Numbered from the stretch's first letter, positions 44,738-53,672 are shown. The stretch is DNA of 64,000 bases from Spirosoma agri (GCF_010747415.1 NZ_JAAGNZ010000001.1:1798001-1862000), one strand, 5' to 3'. Notes: a model not told the origin generated them from the sequence alone. Program-made: numbers and translations.

Positions 44738-45189
44738 CAGATGCGGTTTTTAGAGTCGATAAGAATGGTTACGGGGCCGTCATTGACCAGCGAAACCTGC
44801 ATGTCGGCACCGAACTCGCCGGTCTGAATGGGTTTCCCTAAATCGGCTGACAATTGCGCAATCATGGATTCGTACAGCGGAATCGCTACTTCGGGACGGG
44901 CAGCGTCGATAAAACTGGGCCGGTTCCCTTTTTTTGTACTGGCGTGGAGCGTGAACTGGCTGATAAGCAGGATGTTCCCATCGACAGCTGTCAAGTCCAG
45001 ATTCATTTTTCCTTCCGCATCACTGAAGATGCGCATACCAACAATCTTCTTGCTAAGCCAGTCAACATCGTCGCGGGTGTCGGCGTGAGCGATGCCTAAC
45101 AGAATCATGAAACCCGTGTCAATCTGACCTTTAAGCTGGTTGGCGATCGTTACGGAAGCCTGAGAAACGCGTTGAATAACGGCGAGCAT
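44737..45189 (-). CDS. dtd: D-aminoacyl-tRNA deacylase
   Basis: A 150-residue tRNA proofreading enzyme. ATG 45189 gives the family start MLAVIQRVSQASVTI; the longer frame to 45240 lies partly in the hairpin upstream. Motifs: LISQFTLHASTKKGNRPSF, with the catalytic Thr/Gln-type loop, and the cross-subunit Gly-cisPro motif in VNDGPVTILID. It hydrolyses D-aminoacyl (and Gly-tRNA(Ala)) adducts, keeping D-amino acids out of protein. The stop codon overlaps the DUF2237 start. Confidence 0.95.
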   Translation of the reverse strand: MLAVIQRVSQASVTIANQLKGQIDTGFMILLGIAHADTRDDVDWLSKKIVGMRIFSDAEGKMNLDLTAVDGNILLISQFTLHASTKKGNRPSFIDAARPEVAIPLYESMIAQLSADLGKPIQTGEFGADMQVSLVNDGPVTILIDSKNRI

Positions 45190-45217
45190 ACGAAAAAGCG
45201 AGTGTATCGATTGGAAA

Positions 45218-45250
45218 AAGCCCGACCTGCTTTTACGCATAATCGGGCTT
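45218..45250 (-). terminator. Intrinsic terminator between the GNAT gene and dtd
   Basis: Arms AAGCCCGA / TCGGGCTT (45218-45225 and 45243-45250) around a GC-poor loop; on the minus strand the stem is followed by TTTTTCC. It ends transcription of the upstream GNAT gene and confirms that dtd starts below 45218. Confidence 0.8.
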
Positions 45251-45341
45251 AAAAGTAATGACGAACTATCGGAAGTTGAGAAATATGTATCAATTCGGCT
45301 TTTTCCGGCTTATGAATACGCTCCTGAAACCAGGTGCAGAA

Positions 45342-45890
45342 TCACAAGTGAAGCTTGCTTAGCTGACTGATCGGAACCGGTGCTGTCGGATTGAGTTGGT
45401 GAGGTTGTAAATTGAGTTTGAACCAAGTTACGTCGTGCCACGCGCCCATCTTGTAGCCGACGTTGGAATAGGTCCCGATTGGCTCGAAACCAAACGACTG
45501 GTGAAGGGCCTCGCTCTTTGGATTAGGCATCGTTATGCCCGCGTAGGCATTGTAATACCCCTGCTGACGCAGTAAATCGAATAGAGTTGTGTATAGCTGG
45601 CGGGCCATGCCTTTGCGCTGTCCGTCGGGATGAACATAAACCGACGTATCGACGGACCACTGATAGGCCGTCCGGTCGCGGTGGCGGGACGCGTAGGCAT
45701 AACCAAGCACTTGCCCGTCGATCTCGGCAACCAGATAGGGATATTGCTCCTGAATCGTCCGAATACGTTCCGAAAGCTCGCTTATCGTTGGGGCCACATA
45801 CTCAAACGTGATGACCGAGTCTTCGACATAAGGTGCATAAATGGCCAGAATGGCGGGGGCGTCGGTGAGTTTAGCGAAACGGATCGTCAT
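45342..45890 (-). CDS. GNAT acetyltransferase, phosphinothricin-acetyltransferase-like
   Basis: A 182-residue GNAT enzyme with the start ATG 45890 (MTIRFAKLTDA), chosen because the longer frame would overlap mgtE. Acetyl-CoA motif: VYVHPDGQRKGMARQLYTTL (motif A), then AGITMPNPKSEALHQSFGFE and a YKMGAWHDVTWFKL ending, which are the marks of the PAT/Pat-type family that acetylates phosphinothricin or related amino acids such as methionine sulfone. The natural substrate is probably an amino acid analogue. The preceding gene, mgtE, ends 16 bp upstream on the same strand. Confidence 0.9.
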   Translation of the reverse strand: MTIRFAKLTDAPAILAIYAPYVEDSVITFEYVAPTISELSERIRTIQEQYPYLVAEIDGQVLGYAYASRHRDRTAYQWSVDTSVYVHPDGQRKGMARQLYTTLFDLLRQQGYYNAYAGITMPNPKSEALHQSFGFEPIGTYSNVGYKMGAWHDVTWFKLNLQPHQLNPTAPVPISQLSKLHL

Positions 45891-45906
45891 GGTAGATGCA
45901 AACGAG

Positions 45907-47259
45907 TCAGACTTCGGCAAGAAGCCATTGCGCAATTAGAAAGTACACACCAATACCGATCAGGTCATTGGCCGTCGTAATAAACGGTCCCGAGGCAACC
46001 GCCGGATTGATACCAATCCTATTGAGGAGCAATGGCGTTACCGTACCCATAAACGAGGCCAGCAGCACGACCGCCAGCAGGGATGTGGCAACGACGAAAA
46101 AAAGCCGGGGTTCACCGATGATGAAGGTATACGTGCCGGCGATTAGCCCAACGACCAATCCATTGATGATGGCCACGAGTAATGTTCTGAACAGGCGCTT
46201 GGCTAACGATATACTCAACCCGGACGTGTCAGTCAGACTTTGGAGAATCAGCGAGGAGGTTTGGATACCAACGTTTCCGCCCGTTGACCCGATGATCGGA
46301 ATAAAAGCGGCCAGTGCCGCAACCTTGCCCAGCTCGCTCTGAAAACCAGTAATGACGGTTGCCGCCAGCAAACTGCCGACTGCTCCCGCCACGAGCCAGG
46401 GCAGTTGCACCTTCGACCGTTTCCAGACACTATCATCCTCTTCGGCTTCGCCTGACAGACCCGAAATAACCTGAATGTCTTCTTCGGCCTGTTCGGTAAT
46501 CACATCGACCACGTCATCGATGGTGATCCTACCGAGCAGACGCTGTTGAATATTGACGATAGGAATGGCGTCTAAATCATACCTTCGCATCACTTCGGCC
46601 ACCTCCGTTACCGGGCGGTAGGTTTCCATGAAAACGACATCATCGTCGTAGATATCGGCAATCTTGGCGTTCTTTCTGGCCAGAACGATCTTTTTGAGTG
46701 AAACCAGCCCCAGCAGTTTATCGACATCATCGACGACGTAAATAGCATACACATTTTCAACCTCTTCCGCCTGTTGCCGGATCTCTTCGATACAGGCATT
46801 TACGGTCAGATTGACGTTGATTTTGATCAGCTCTTTCTGCATCAGCCCACCCGCCACGCTGTCGTCGTAGTGGAGCAGGTCCAAAATAAAGCGAGCCTGT
46901 TCGCGATCTTCGAGCAGACCGATAACTTCTTCGCGAACCTGGATGGGTTGCTCGTTCAGCAGGTCAACGGCATCATCGGAATCCATCTGGTTGATGAACG
47001 GGGCCAGTTCTTCCGACGTAAAGGTTTTGATCAGGTTTGTCCGGTCGGCGGGGTCGAGATTGGCCAGAATCTCTGACCCAACTGATTTGTCCAGCAGACC
47101 CAGCAGGTAATGCGCTGGTTCGGGTTCTAACTCGTATAGAATTCCCGAAATGTCAGCCGGGTATAATTCCTCCATCTCGGCCCGAAGCAGCGTGTCGTCG
47201 CTCGCGTCAATGGCCGTTTGTATATGCTCGAGATAGTCTTTGGTGAGTTCAAAGGTCAT
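45907..47259 (-). CDS. mgtE: Magnesium transporter MgtE
   Basis: A 450-residue Mg2+ channel of standard length. The N domain (about 1-130) is helical; the CBS pair (about 135-260) has LMQKELIKINVNLTV, NVYAIYVVDDVDKLLGLVSL, and LLGRITIDDVVDVITEQAEED, through which Mg2+ gates the pore; five membrane helices follow with AFIPIIGSTGGNVGIQTSSL (pore helix), and the terminal helix ends at residue 450. It balances cytoplasmic Mg2+. It lies 70 bp downstream of rsmA and 16 bp upstream of the GNAT gene, all on the minus strand, so one transcript is likely. Confidence 0.95.
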   Translation of the reverse strand: MTFELTKDYLEHIQTAIDASDDTLLRAEMEELYPADISGILYELEPEPAHYLLGLLDKSVGSEILANLDPADRTNLIKTFTSEELAPFINQMDSDDAVDLLNEQPIQVREEVIGLLEDREQARFILDLLHYDDSVAGGLMQKELIKINVNLTVNACIEEIRQQAEEVENVYAIYVVDDVDKLLGLVSLKKIVLARKNAKIADIYDDDVVFMETYRPVTEVAEVMRRYDLDAIPIVNIQQRLLGRITIDDVVDVITEQAEEDIQVISGLSGEAEEDDSVWKRSKVQLPWLVAGAVGSLLAATVITGFQSELGKVAALAAFIPIIGSTGGNVGIQTSSLILQSLTDTSGLSISLAKRLFRTLLVAIINGLVVGLIAGTYTFIIGEPRLFFVVATSLLAVVLLASFMGTVTPLLLNRIGINPAVASGPFITTANDLIGIGVYFLIAQWLLAEV

Positions 47260-47329
47260 TTTCTGATGCAGGCTGTACGAAGTAATAGCGATCTATGTCG
47301 AGCGGGTAGATTCTCTACGATGGCCTACA

Positions 47330-48151
47330 TTATTCACCAGACATTAAAAGGGTCAACTCCACAAATTCAGCCACGCTTAATTGCTCGGCGCGTTTGTCCA
47401 TAAATCGACTGGCGAGGGCGGCTTCGGGCGGATTAAGTGGTTTCAGCGCGTTGCGGAGGGTTTTTCGGCGTTGACTGAAGCCATGTTTCACCACCTGAGT
47501 GAACTTACGCTCATCGCAACCGAGTTCTGTTTTGTCGTTGCGCCGGAGCGAAAGCACACCCGAAAATACCTTAGGTGGCGGGTTGAAGACGCTGGGGTCA
47601 ACGGTAAATTCATACTTTATGTCGTACCAGGCTTGCAGCAATACGCTCAGAATACCATAGTCCTTGTTGCCCGGCCCCGACGCAACCCGCTGTGCAACTT
47701 CGCGCTGAAACATACCGACCACTTCGGGCACCCGGTCGCGCATATCAAGCACTTTGAAAAGAATCTGGGTCGAAATGTTGTACGGAAAATTACCGATGAC
47801 GGCAAAGGGTTCGGTGCTGTCGGGTTGTTTGGTGGGCAGCAGGTCAGGGCGGATGTTCAGAAAATCGGCTCCCAAAATATGGCCTTCCAGCTTTGGGAAA
47901 TTCAGTTTGAGGTAATCGACCGACTCACGGTCAATCTCAATGACAAACGTTTCAAATCGCTCATCGACCAGGAGGTACTGGGTCAATACACCCGTACCCG
48001 GTCCGATTTCGAGGATTTTTTTATAGGATCGTTCAGGCGTTTCATCGCCGTTACGAGCACCATGCCCGGTCAGTAGTTCGGCAATGCGCTGGGCAATGCT
48101 GAGGTCTTTCAGAAAATGCTGGCCGAGTTCTTTTTTAGGCTTAACGTACAC
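47330..48151 (-). CDS. rsmA: 16S rRNA dimethyltransferase
   Basis: A 273-residue SAM-dependent enzyme that dimethylates two adjacent adenines in helix 45 of 16S rRNA, a late small-subunit maturation step. The start is GTG 48151, as the conserved KPKKELGQHFLKD block begins four residues later and no ATG precedes it. Motifs: ILEIGPGTGVLTQYLL (SAM loop), VIEIDRE, ILGADFLN, VIGNFPYNIST (NFPY-type catalytic motif) and the C-terminal PPPKVFSGVLSLRR and QRRKTLRNAL. A gene for 16S rRNA methylation next to mgtE matches many Bacteroidota chromosomes. Confidence 0.95.
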   Translation of the reverse strand: MYVKPKKELGQHFLKDLSIAQRIAELLTGHGARNGDETPERSYKKILEIGPGTGVLTQYLLVDERFETFVIEIDRESVDYLKLNFPKLEGHILGADFLNIRPDLLPTKQPDSTEPFAVIGNFPYNISTQILFKVLDMRDRVPEVVGMFQREVAQRVASGPGNKDYGILSVLLQAWYDIKYEFTVDPSVFNPPPKVFSGVLSLRRNDKTELGCDERKFTQVVKHGFSQRRKTLRNALKPLNPPEAALASRFMDKRAEQLSVAEFVELTLLMSGE

Positions 48152-48164
48152 GATGCTGGCTGTT

Positions 48165-48172
48165 CAAACGTA
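48165..48172 (-). promoter_or_regulatory. Possible -7 box close to rsmA
   Basis: TACGTTTG on the minus strand, matching TAnnTTTG, only 14-21 bases before the GTG start. The better-spaced box at 48246 is an alternative; one may be chance. Confidence 0.25.
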
Positions 48173-48245
48173 TGATACCGGACAACCGGAACGGAGGAAC
48201 AACTAACTTGATGGGTTCGTTGGCTGCCGTTTGGTTATCCAGTCG

Positions 48246-48253
48246 CAAAGGTA
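48246..48253 (-). promoter_or_regulatory. Bacteroidota -7 box (TACCTTTG on minus strand)
   Basis: A perfect TAnnTTTG match about 95 bases upstream of the rsmA GTG on the minus strand. Confidence 0.4.
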
Positions 48254-48304
48254 CGGGGCATTGAGGGAAATCGCTTCTTGGGCCTGTAAATTACGCTCTG
48301 CCTC

Positions 48305-48357
48305 CCCTCCCCCCGGGCTCCCTCTCCCAAAACGGGAAAGGGGGCCCGGGGGGAGGG
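48305..48357. repeat. GC-rich inverted repeat, related in style to the DUF559 element ends
   Basis: Arms of 24 bases (CCCTCCCCCCGGGCTCCCTCTCCC and its complement, two mismatches) with an AAAAC loop, 4 bases from the end of the Ig lipoprotein gene. Its CCCTC... outer end, CTCTCCC inner part and short A/T loop resemble the repeats at 6493 and 6977. Probable terminator that may be a solo copy of a repeat family. Confidence 0.55.
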
Positions 48358-48361
48358 CCGT

Positions 48362-50140
48362 CTAAAAATCAATATCGGTCAGTTCAAAATTCTGCTTGAG
48401 CGGAATAATACCGCCCTCCTCCGCACCGGGGTGATAAATGATCGTTTCGGGTTGAACGCCCTTTTGTACATTGCCAATATCGCGCTTTCGGTTGTTGTTG
48501 GCATCGATGATAAGCCGGACGCGGTATCGCCCTGGTTTCAGGCGGGGGAAGCTGTAATTTGCCGCGCCGTACGCTGTGCGGACAACGGTGTATTTGTCGT
48601 CGAGCAGTTCGACAATGAAGTTTTTGTCGGGTCGATTAACGCGCCCGGCAATCAGGCCGTAACTCTCTTCGTCAGCAATTTTATAGCGGGCACTGTAACG
48701 GGCCAGCGTGTCGCCCTGCACACTGATGAACGAGCCTTTCTGTAATCGAAAAATCAGCGTATCCTTGAGATTAGTCTTTCGCCTGATTGCCAGCTGACTG
48801 AAATTATTACTCCAGACAAGCTCCTCCGGTGTAAATTTATAGGGCTTCGTACTGTCAGGACCAATAACGATCAGGTTGGCGTCGTAGCGAAAAACGGGCT
48901 TGGAGAATTTGACGACAAAATCCAGGTTATTGTCGATCGGTTCGGTGGTGGGTGGCGTTACCTGAATCGTTAAAGGTCGCCGGTCTTTGGCCCTTGTTTT
49001 CAGGGGTGAGAAATAAATACGCTCCCGGAGTTCGGTGATGTTACCAACCGAGTCTTCGGCCATAATGACCGTGTTGATCGTGTCATTGGCGGCCCGGTTA
49101 GCGGGTCGGAACAGCCGAATCATTTTCGGACCTTCCAGAAACGATACCAGCGTATCACCCGAGGGCACAAAGGTGGCTGATGTGGGCATGGTTGCCGTAG
49201 TAGACGTTGCTCCCGTTGCGGTGGCCGATGTCACTGCTGTTGCCGTAGTAGAGGTCACGGTAGAGCTGGTGGCTGATGTTGACGTGGCCGTTGTTGCCGT
49301 CGGTGCGGTGGAGACCATTTTTCCGAAGCGTAGTCTATAGCTGGCAATGCCGCTGCTGAGTTCGAGCCCCAATGTTTCGTCGGTACGTTCGCGTCGGGTG
49401 ATGCGCGGTTTGCCATAACCCCGGAAAGCGACCATGTTTACGTCTGTGTAATTGCGATTCAGGTTTAGCACACTGTCGCGGAAGGCCACGCGTTCGCCGG
49501 GGGTGTTATTGACCAGATTCAGGTCTTTATCATCGAACCCGTACACCTTGTACTTACCGGCTTTCACATTTTCGATGCGGTAATTGCCACTGCTGTCGGT
49601 TCGGGCGTAGTAGGCGGGACGCTTGCGATTGATAGGCAATGTATCCGTCGGTGCAAACAGGCCCACCACAAAATTCAGGAGGGGTAACCGGCTTTCATCA
49701 TCGACAACGGTGCCGCTCAAATAGAGTGAGTCAATGACCGGACCGGTACTGAACACAATCTTCGCATCTTTGGCAATATTTCGTTCTGTAATATCCTTTA
49801 TGCCGTCTGAGAAGTTAATGGTGTACGTTGTGTTTGGTTGCAACGGTCTGTTGAACGTCATTCGTAGCCCCAGCGGTAGCGCCTTTACGATGAATGTGTT
49901 GCTGTCCTGGGGTGTAACCGTAACTTTTTGCTGGATATTTTCGACGTTGACATACTCGCTAAATTCCAGCTCGACCGATTTGCCGTTGTAGTTCAACTGA
50001 CGGGATGCGGGCATACTGCTGACCAGTTTAGGGGACAGCGTATCTTTCTTGCCGCCCGGCGGCTGAGCCACCTGCGCGCAGTTTTGAAGGAGAATTGGAA
50101 GAGACAGTAGAAAAAGGACTATAAAAAGGCGAAGCGTCAT
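48362..50140 (-). CDS. Lipoprotein with SbsA Ig-like domain and Thr-rich insert
   Basis: A 592-residue probable lipoprotein: signal MTLRLFIVLFLLSLPILLQNC with the lipidated Cys near residue 21. An SbsA-type Ig-like domain follows (about 30-140: LVSSMPASRQLNYNGKSVEL, LQPNTTYTINFSDGIKD), then carboxypeptidase-like beta-sandwich segments (SGNYRIENVKAGKYKVYGF). A low-complexity Ala/Thr/Ser stretch (about residues 275-320) interrupts the middle, probably a hydrophilic linker. The end has further beta-sheet (YSFPRLKPGRYRVRLI, DANNNRKRDIG). Likely a cell-surface structural protein; partners unknown. Divergent from the tubulin/actin locus, with a shared 182-bp upstream region. Confidence 0.8.
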   Translation of the reverse strand: MTLRLFIVLFLLSLPILLQNCAQVAQPPGGKKDTLSPKLVSSMPASRQLNYNGKSVELEFSEYVNVENIQQKVTVTPQDSNTFIVKALPLGLRMTFNRPLQPNTTYTINFSDGIKDITERNIAKDAKIVFSTGPVIDSLYLSGTVVDDESRLPLLNFVVGLFAPTDTLPINRKRPAYYARTDSSGNYRIENVKAGKYKVYGFDDKDLNLVNNTPGERVAFRDSVLNLNRNYTDVNMVAFRGYGKPRITRRERTDETLGLELSSGIASYRLRFGKMVSTAPTATTATSTSATSSTVTSTTATAVTSATATGATSTTATMPTSATFVPSGDTLVSFLEGPKMIRLFRPANRAANDTINTVIMAEDSVGNITELRERIYFSPLKTRAKDRRPLTIQVTPPTTEPIDNNLDFVVKFSKPVFRYDANLIVIGPDSTKPYKFTPEELVWSNNFSQLAIRRKTNLKDTLIFRLQKGSFISVQGDTLARYSARYKIADEESYGLIAGRVNRPDKNFIVELLDDKYTVVRTAYGAANYSFPRLKPGRYRVRLIIDANNNRKRDIGNVQKGVQPETIIYHPGAEEGGIIPLKQNFELTDIDF

Positions 50141-50159
50141 AGCAAGTGTAATCAGACTA

Positions 50160-50167
50160 CAAAGGTA
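50160..50167 (-). promoter_or_regulatory. Bacteroidota -7 box (TACCTTTG on minus strand)
   Basis: A perfect TAnnTTTG match 19-27 bases before the Ig lipoprotein ATG, facing away from the vWA gene. Confidence 0.55.
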
Positions 50168-50295
50168 AACGTCCGTTTATCGTTAAACTGTACCGGCTGA
50201 CATAAAATGGCTGTATGCTTCGTTACCTTAAGTAGAATTTTAAGAAAAATTAAAGGTCTCTACGCTAACGGAGGGTAGAGAACGGGGCAGTTTGG

Positions 50296-50303
50296 TACTT
50301 TTG
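50296..50303 (+). promoter_or_regulatory. Bacteroidota -7 box (TACTTTTG) of the vWA-tubulin-actin locus
   Basis: A perfect TAnnTTTG match 20 bases before ATG 50323, giving a very short leader. No -33 TTTG at the expected distance; the -7 box is the stronger element. It may drive the whole six-gene locus. Confidence 0.5.
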
Positions 50304-50322
50304 CCCCGCATACATTCCTGAA

Positions 50323-51639
50323 ATGACGAAAAATTTATTCATGATCCGCACACGATTCGGCCCCATTAACACAGTTTTCGGGCTAGGACTGGCCATCGTT
50401 ATACAGAGCTGCAATCTGGCTCCCAAAGAAGCCGAGACGCCCACCGTTAAGGCTGATACCATCAATCAGATCAATTTTTTGCTGGAAACATCGGCCAGCA
50501 TGGGCGGCTATCTGAATGGCAGTACGGAATTTAAAAATATCGTTTCCGAATTTGCGAATAAACTCAGCCAGATTGAGCCGGTTCGTAAACCGCTGGCCAT
50601 CTACACCATCAGTACGGAAGCGCAGCCCTATCCTGGTGATGTCGATAAATTTGTAAAAAGTCTGGCAACCGTGCCCTTGGCCAACGCCCGCAGTTCCGAA
50701 CTTCATACGATTTTTAAGCAGGTGGGCGAAAAAGCCCGAAACAACAGTATCGCCTTACTGGTATCGGATTGTATTCTGTCGTTTCCGGATGAAGACATCA
50801 AGAAGAATCCGCAGATCAACGCGACTGATGCGTCCAGCGTGCTGAAAAACGAGATCAACCGGCAATTTGCCCAGTTGAGCAAAGACACGATCAACGCGAC
50901 AGTGTATGCCTATTCGTCAGCGTTTAACGGCACGTATTACGATTACCAGAATAAGAAACAGAAACTGAACGGTGAAGCGCGCCCGTTCTACATCTGGGTG
51001 ATTGGGAAGCAGCGCATCCTGAATCTGTTCAACCAGAAGCTACAGGCGACGCTGACGACCAAACCCGATAAGCAACTCGACTTCGGCGGGGGTGGATCGG
51101 TCACGGATTACGACCTGTTTTTTACCCTCAACCGGCAGGGCGAAAACTGGAACGCCGATGGCCAGCGGATCACCAACCTCAAAGGCGTTCGGGCTGATCG
51201 ACCGGCTGAATTTGCCATTGGCGTTAACCTCAGTGGCTTGCCAGCCTACGCGCAGACAGAAGCTTATCTGACCAAAAATCTGGTTGTCTCGGCGGGGAAT
51301 GCGGGGGTGAAGCTACTAAAAATCGAACCCAAAGAGTCCGTAAAAGGCACCGAAAAACTGAAGACCAACGAAGCCCGGATGCTGAGCGAAGCAACGCACG
51401 TGCTGACATTTAAAGTGACGCAGCTTTTCGAACCGACAACGCCCGTTTTCATCAAGTTACCCGTTCGGTACGACACCTGGTACCTGAACCAGTCCACGAT
51501 GGACGACCGCACCGCTGCGGGTCGGGAGGGGAAAACGTTTGCCCTCGAACACCTCATGAATGGTGTCCGCGATGCCTACGAAACTGGCTCCGGCGCTGCA
51601 AAATCGTTTCTGCAATTAACCATCACCCTCGAACAATAA
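50323..51639 (+). CDS. vWA-like domain lipoprotein of the tubulin/actin locus
   Basis: A 438-residue probable lipoprotein (a hydrophobic segment around residues 14-30 ending IQSC; ATG 50341 is an alternative start). After the anchor comes a von Willebrand A-like domain: INFLLETSASMGGYLNGST resembles the D-x-S-x-S metal-binding (MIDAS) loop, though the first Asp is Glu, so metal binding may be altered; further on are RKPLAIYTISTE, NSIALLVSDCILSFPDED and QATVYAYSS-type strands. The C-terminal half is beta-rich. Such domains mediate protein-protein contact. It is the first gene of a six-gene same-strand locus, and is expected to face the periplasm or outer membrane. Confidence 0.75.
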   Translation: MTKNLFMIRTRFGPINTVFGLGLAIVIQSCNLAPKEAETPTVKADTINQINFLLETSASMGGYLNGSTEFKNIVSEFANKLSQIEPVRKPLAIYTISTEAQPYPGDVDKFVKSLATVPLANARSSELHTIFKQVGEKARNNSIALLVSDCILSFPDEDIKKNPQINATDASSVLKNEINRQFAQLSKDTINATVYAYSSAFNGTYYDYQNKKQKLNGEARPFYIWVIGKQRILNLFNQKLQATLTTKPDKQLDFGGGGSVTDYDLFFTLNRQGENWNADGQRITNLKGVRADRPAEFAIGVNLSGLPAYAQTEAYLTKNLVVSAGNAGVKLLKIEPKESVKGTEKLKTNEARMLSEATHVLTFKVTQLFEPTTPVFIKLPVRYDTWYLNQSTMDDRTAAGREGKTFALEHLMNGVRDAYETGSGAAKSFLQLTITLEQ

Positions 51640-51648
51640 ACCGCTCCC

Positions 51649-52023
51649 ATGTTCACTGCTTTGTATGAATTGCTGATTGGCAAAAATCCTGATCCGACGT
51701 ATCGCAACACCGTTTTCACGCCCGTTGGCCTGCTGACGCTGGTAATCGTGATTGGTCTGGCGGCTACGTTTTATCTGTTATTGGGCCGCTGGCAGGCGGT
51801 TTTTCACCGAACCAGTCACTGGATTATAACCCTAGTCATCGCCCTGATTATTGCCTTCACGCTGGCGGTGAGCTACGCGAAAGATGCGACCGGCGAACCG
51901 GAAGCCGATAGTTATATGCTCGGTTTCGGGGGTGTCAACCTAATCCTGGCTGGCCTTTTGTTTTTCGGCTTTTCGCTGCTTTTCCGGCGCGGGTCGAAGT
52001 TTGCGCGATACACACCGTTTTAA
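51649..52023 (+). CDS. Small membrane protein with three helices
   Basis: A 124-residue protein with three hydrophobic helices (about 22-46, 58-76 and 92-112: LLTLVIVIGLAATFYLLL, IITLVIALIIAFTLAV, VNLILAGLLFFGFSLLF). Charged loops lie between. No family recognised. It starts 9 bp after the vWA gene, which suggests co-translation and an inner-membrane partner for the neighbouring tubulin- and actin-like proteins. Confidence 0.65.
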   Translation: MFTALYELLIGKNPDPTYRNTVFTPVGLLTLVIVIGLAATFYLLLGRWQAVFHRTSHWIITLVIALIIAFTLAVSYAKDATGEPEADSYMLGFGGVNLILAGLLFFGFSLLFRRGSKFARYTPF

Positions 52024-52113
52024 CGTAGTTCTCCGTTCGGCTGGCTGACATGTGTCGTTGGTATTACTACTGAAACGGCAGACCGCAGCCAGTAAACAAC
52101 AAACCCAATTCTA

Positions 52114-53610
52114 ATGAAACTTTTCGTTTTTGCTATCGGTGGAACGGGCGCGCGCGTATTGCGCTCACTAACGATGCTGTTGGCCGCCGGGGCTAAAGTG
52201 CCCGATAACCTGACAATCATTCCGATTCTGCTGGATATGGATATGCAGAATGGCGACACAGCCCGCGCCCTCAATGGGGTTGAACTGTATCGAACCATTC
52301 GCAACGCAGCCTATCCGAACGGGGCTGCGCCCAGTGGTCCCGCCGATGGGTCACGACCATTTTTTGCCACACCGATCCAATCGTTGGGAACGCTCCAGAG
52401 CGAAACCACGCAGGAGCGTATCGGCGATTCGTTTCTGCCGCAATTGACCGAGCATCAGGGTACGTTCGAAGAATTTCTGAACGTGAGCACGATGGACGAC
52501 ATCGACCGGGAATTGCTGAAAGTGCTGTACGACAATTCGGCCAAACCAACCAGTGCCGAGCTCAAACTCGACCTGTCGGTTGGGTTCAAAGGCAATCCGA
52601 ACATCGGGAGCGTGGTGTTCAACGCGCTCGAAGATTCGGCGCTCTACAAATACTTCGTCGGTGCATTCAATAACAATACCGACCGGATCTTTATCATCAG
52701 CTCCATTTTTGGCGGAACGGGTTCGTCGGGGTTTCCACAACTGGTCAAGTTGTTACAGGAGCCGAGCCAGAAAATGCCGATTCGAGAAGCCCGAAAGGGA
52801 GCAGTGACGGTGATGCCGTATTTTGCGCTGGAAGAGAACGGGCAGAGCGCCATCGACCAGAATCGCTTCAACTCCAAAACGAAGGCGGCTCTGTCGTATT
52901 ATCAGAACCAGATTCACCTGGATTCGCTGTATTACATTGGCGATAAGCCCGGTGCCAAGCTCTACGCCAATATAGAAGGGGGAGCCAAACAGGCGAACAA
53001 TGCCCACGTGATTGAGCTGCTAGCGGCCGAAACTGTACTTGATTTTGCGAACCGGGGAGCGGGTGAGTTTGGCGGGGCGAAAACCTATTACGAGTATGGA
53101 CTCCGGCGCGACGACCGCCAGCTGGATTTCGTTCACTTTGCCGACTCGACCTTCCGGAATGTGATGCAGCCGCTGATCCGGTTTGCCTACGCCAGCAAGT
53201 TCTACACAGAGTACATACCGGCCAATCTGCGTGAATCGTTCGCCAAGAGTTTAGGACTTCAGCAGCAGTTGGGCACGAGCACATATTTCGTGGCGCTGAC
53301 GAAATTTATGGGTGAGATTTTCCGGAAATGGCTCACCGAAATGGCCGATAACGACCGGAAGTTCGATCCGTTCAACTTTCAGACGGATTTCAACGCGTTG
53401 GTCCGCGCCAAGCAGATCGAACCCAAAACCTTCATGGGCTTTGGCGACAAAGGCATCAGCGAAAGTTTTCTGCTCAACGAAGCGGGCGACGCCGAACCGA
53501 AATTACTGGCTCAGTATCCACAACCCGAAGCACGGCTGATGCACCTGCTGATGGAGGTTGCTGACAAGTGCGTACAAAAACTCGGCGACCTGAACCGGCA
53601 GCTTGTGTAA
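52114..53610 (+). CDS. Tubulin/FtsZ-like NTPase (tubulin-like domain protein)
   Basis: A 498-residue protein of the tubulin-like (Tubulin_2-type) group. The N-terminal loop KLFVFAIGGTGARVLRS replaces the FtsZ G-rich start, ILLDMDMQNGDTA supplies an Asp near the ribose, and IIYIS-like IFIISSIFGGTGSSGFPQLV (Gly-rich around residue 200) corresponds to the tubulin signature that binds the nucleotide phosphates. A helical middle (about 215-330) and C-terminal half are specific to the group. Unlike FtsZ, it lacks the usual C-terminal tail. It probably binds GTP and may form filaments; this is inference. It lies between the membrane protein and the actin-like gene. Confidence 0.75.
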   Translation: MKLFVFAIGGTGARVLRSLTMLLAAGAKVPDNLTIIPILLDMDMQNGDTARALNGVELYRTIRNAAYPNGAAPSGPADGSRPFFATPIQSLGTLQSETTQERIGDSFLPQLTEHQGTFEEFLNVSTMDDIDRELLKVLYDNSAKPTSAELKLDLSVGFKGNPNIGSVVFNALEDSALYKYFVGAFNNNTDRIFIISSIFGGTGSSGFPQLVKLLQEPSQKMPIREARKGAVTVMPYFALEENGQSAIDQNRFNSKTKAALSYYQNQIHLDSLYYIGDKPGAKLYANIEGGAKQANNAHVIELLAAETVLDFANRGAGEFGGAKTYYEYGLRRDDRQLDFVHFADSTFRNVMQPLIRFAYASKFYTEYIPANLRESFAKSLGLQQQLGTSTYFVALTKFMGEIFRKWLTEMADNDRKFDPFNFQTDFNALVRAKQIEPKTFMGFGDKGISESFLLNEAGDAEPKLLAQYPQPEARLMHLLMEVADKCVQKLGDLNRQLV

Positions 53611-53672
53611 ACGAAGTTTGTTGTCTGGCGTTAGCTGACGAACAGGCAACCATCACCTTGAAAAACTAGAAA

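Noticed and set aside
47381..48076. Plus-strand frame of 231 codons over rsmA
   Set aside because: Antisense to a certain rRNA methyltransferase gene; no motif in translation.
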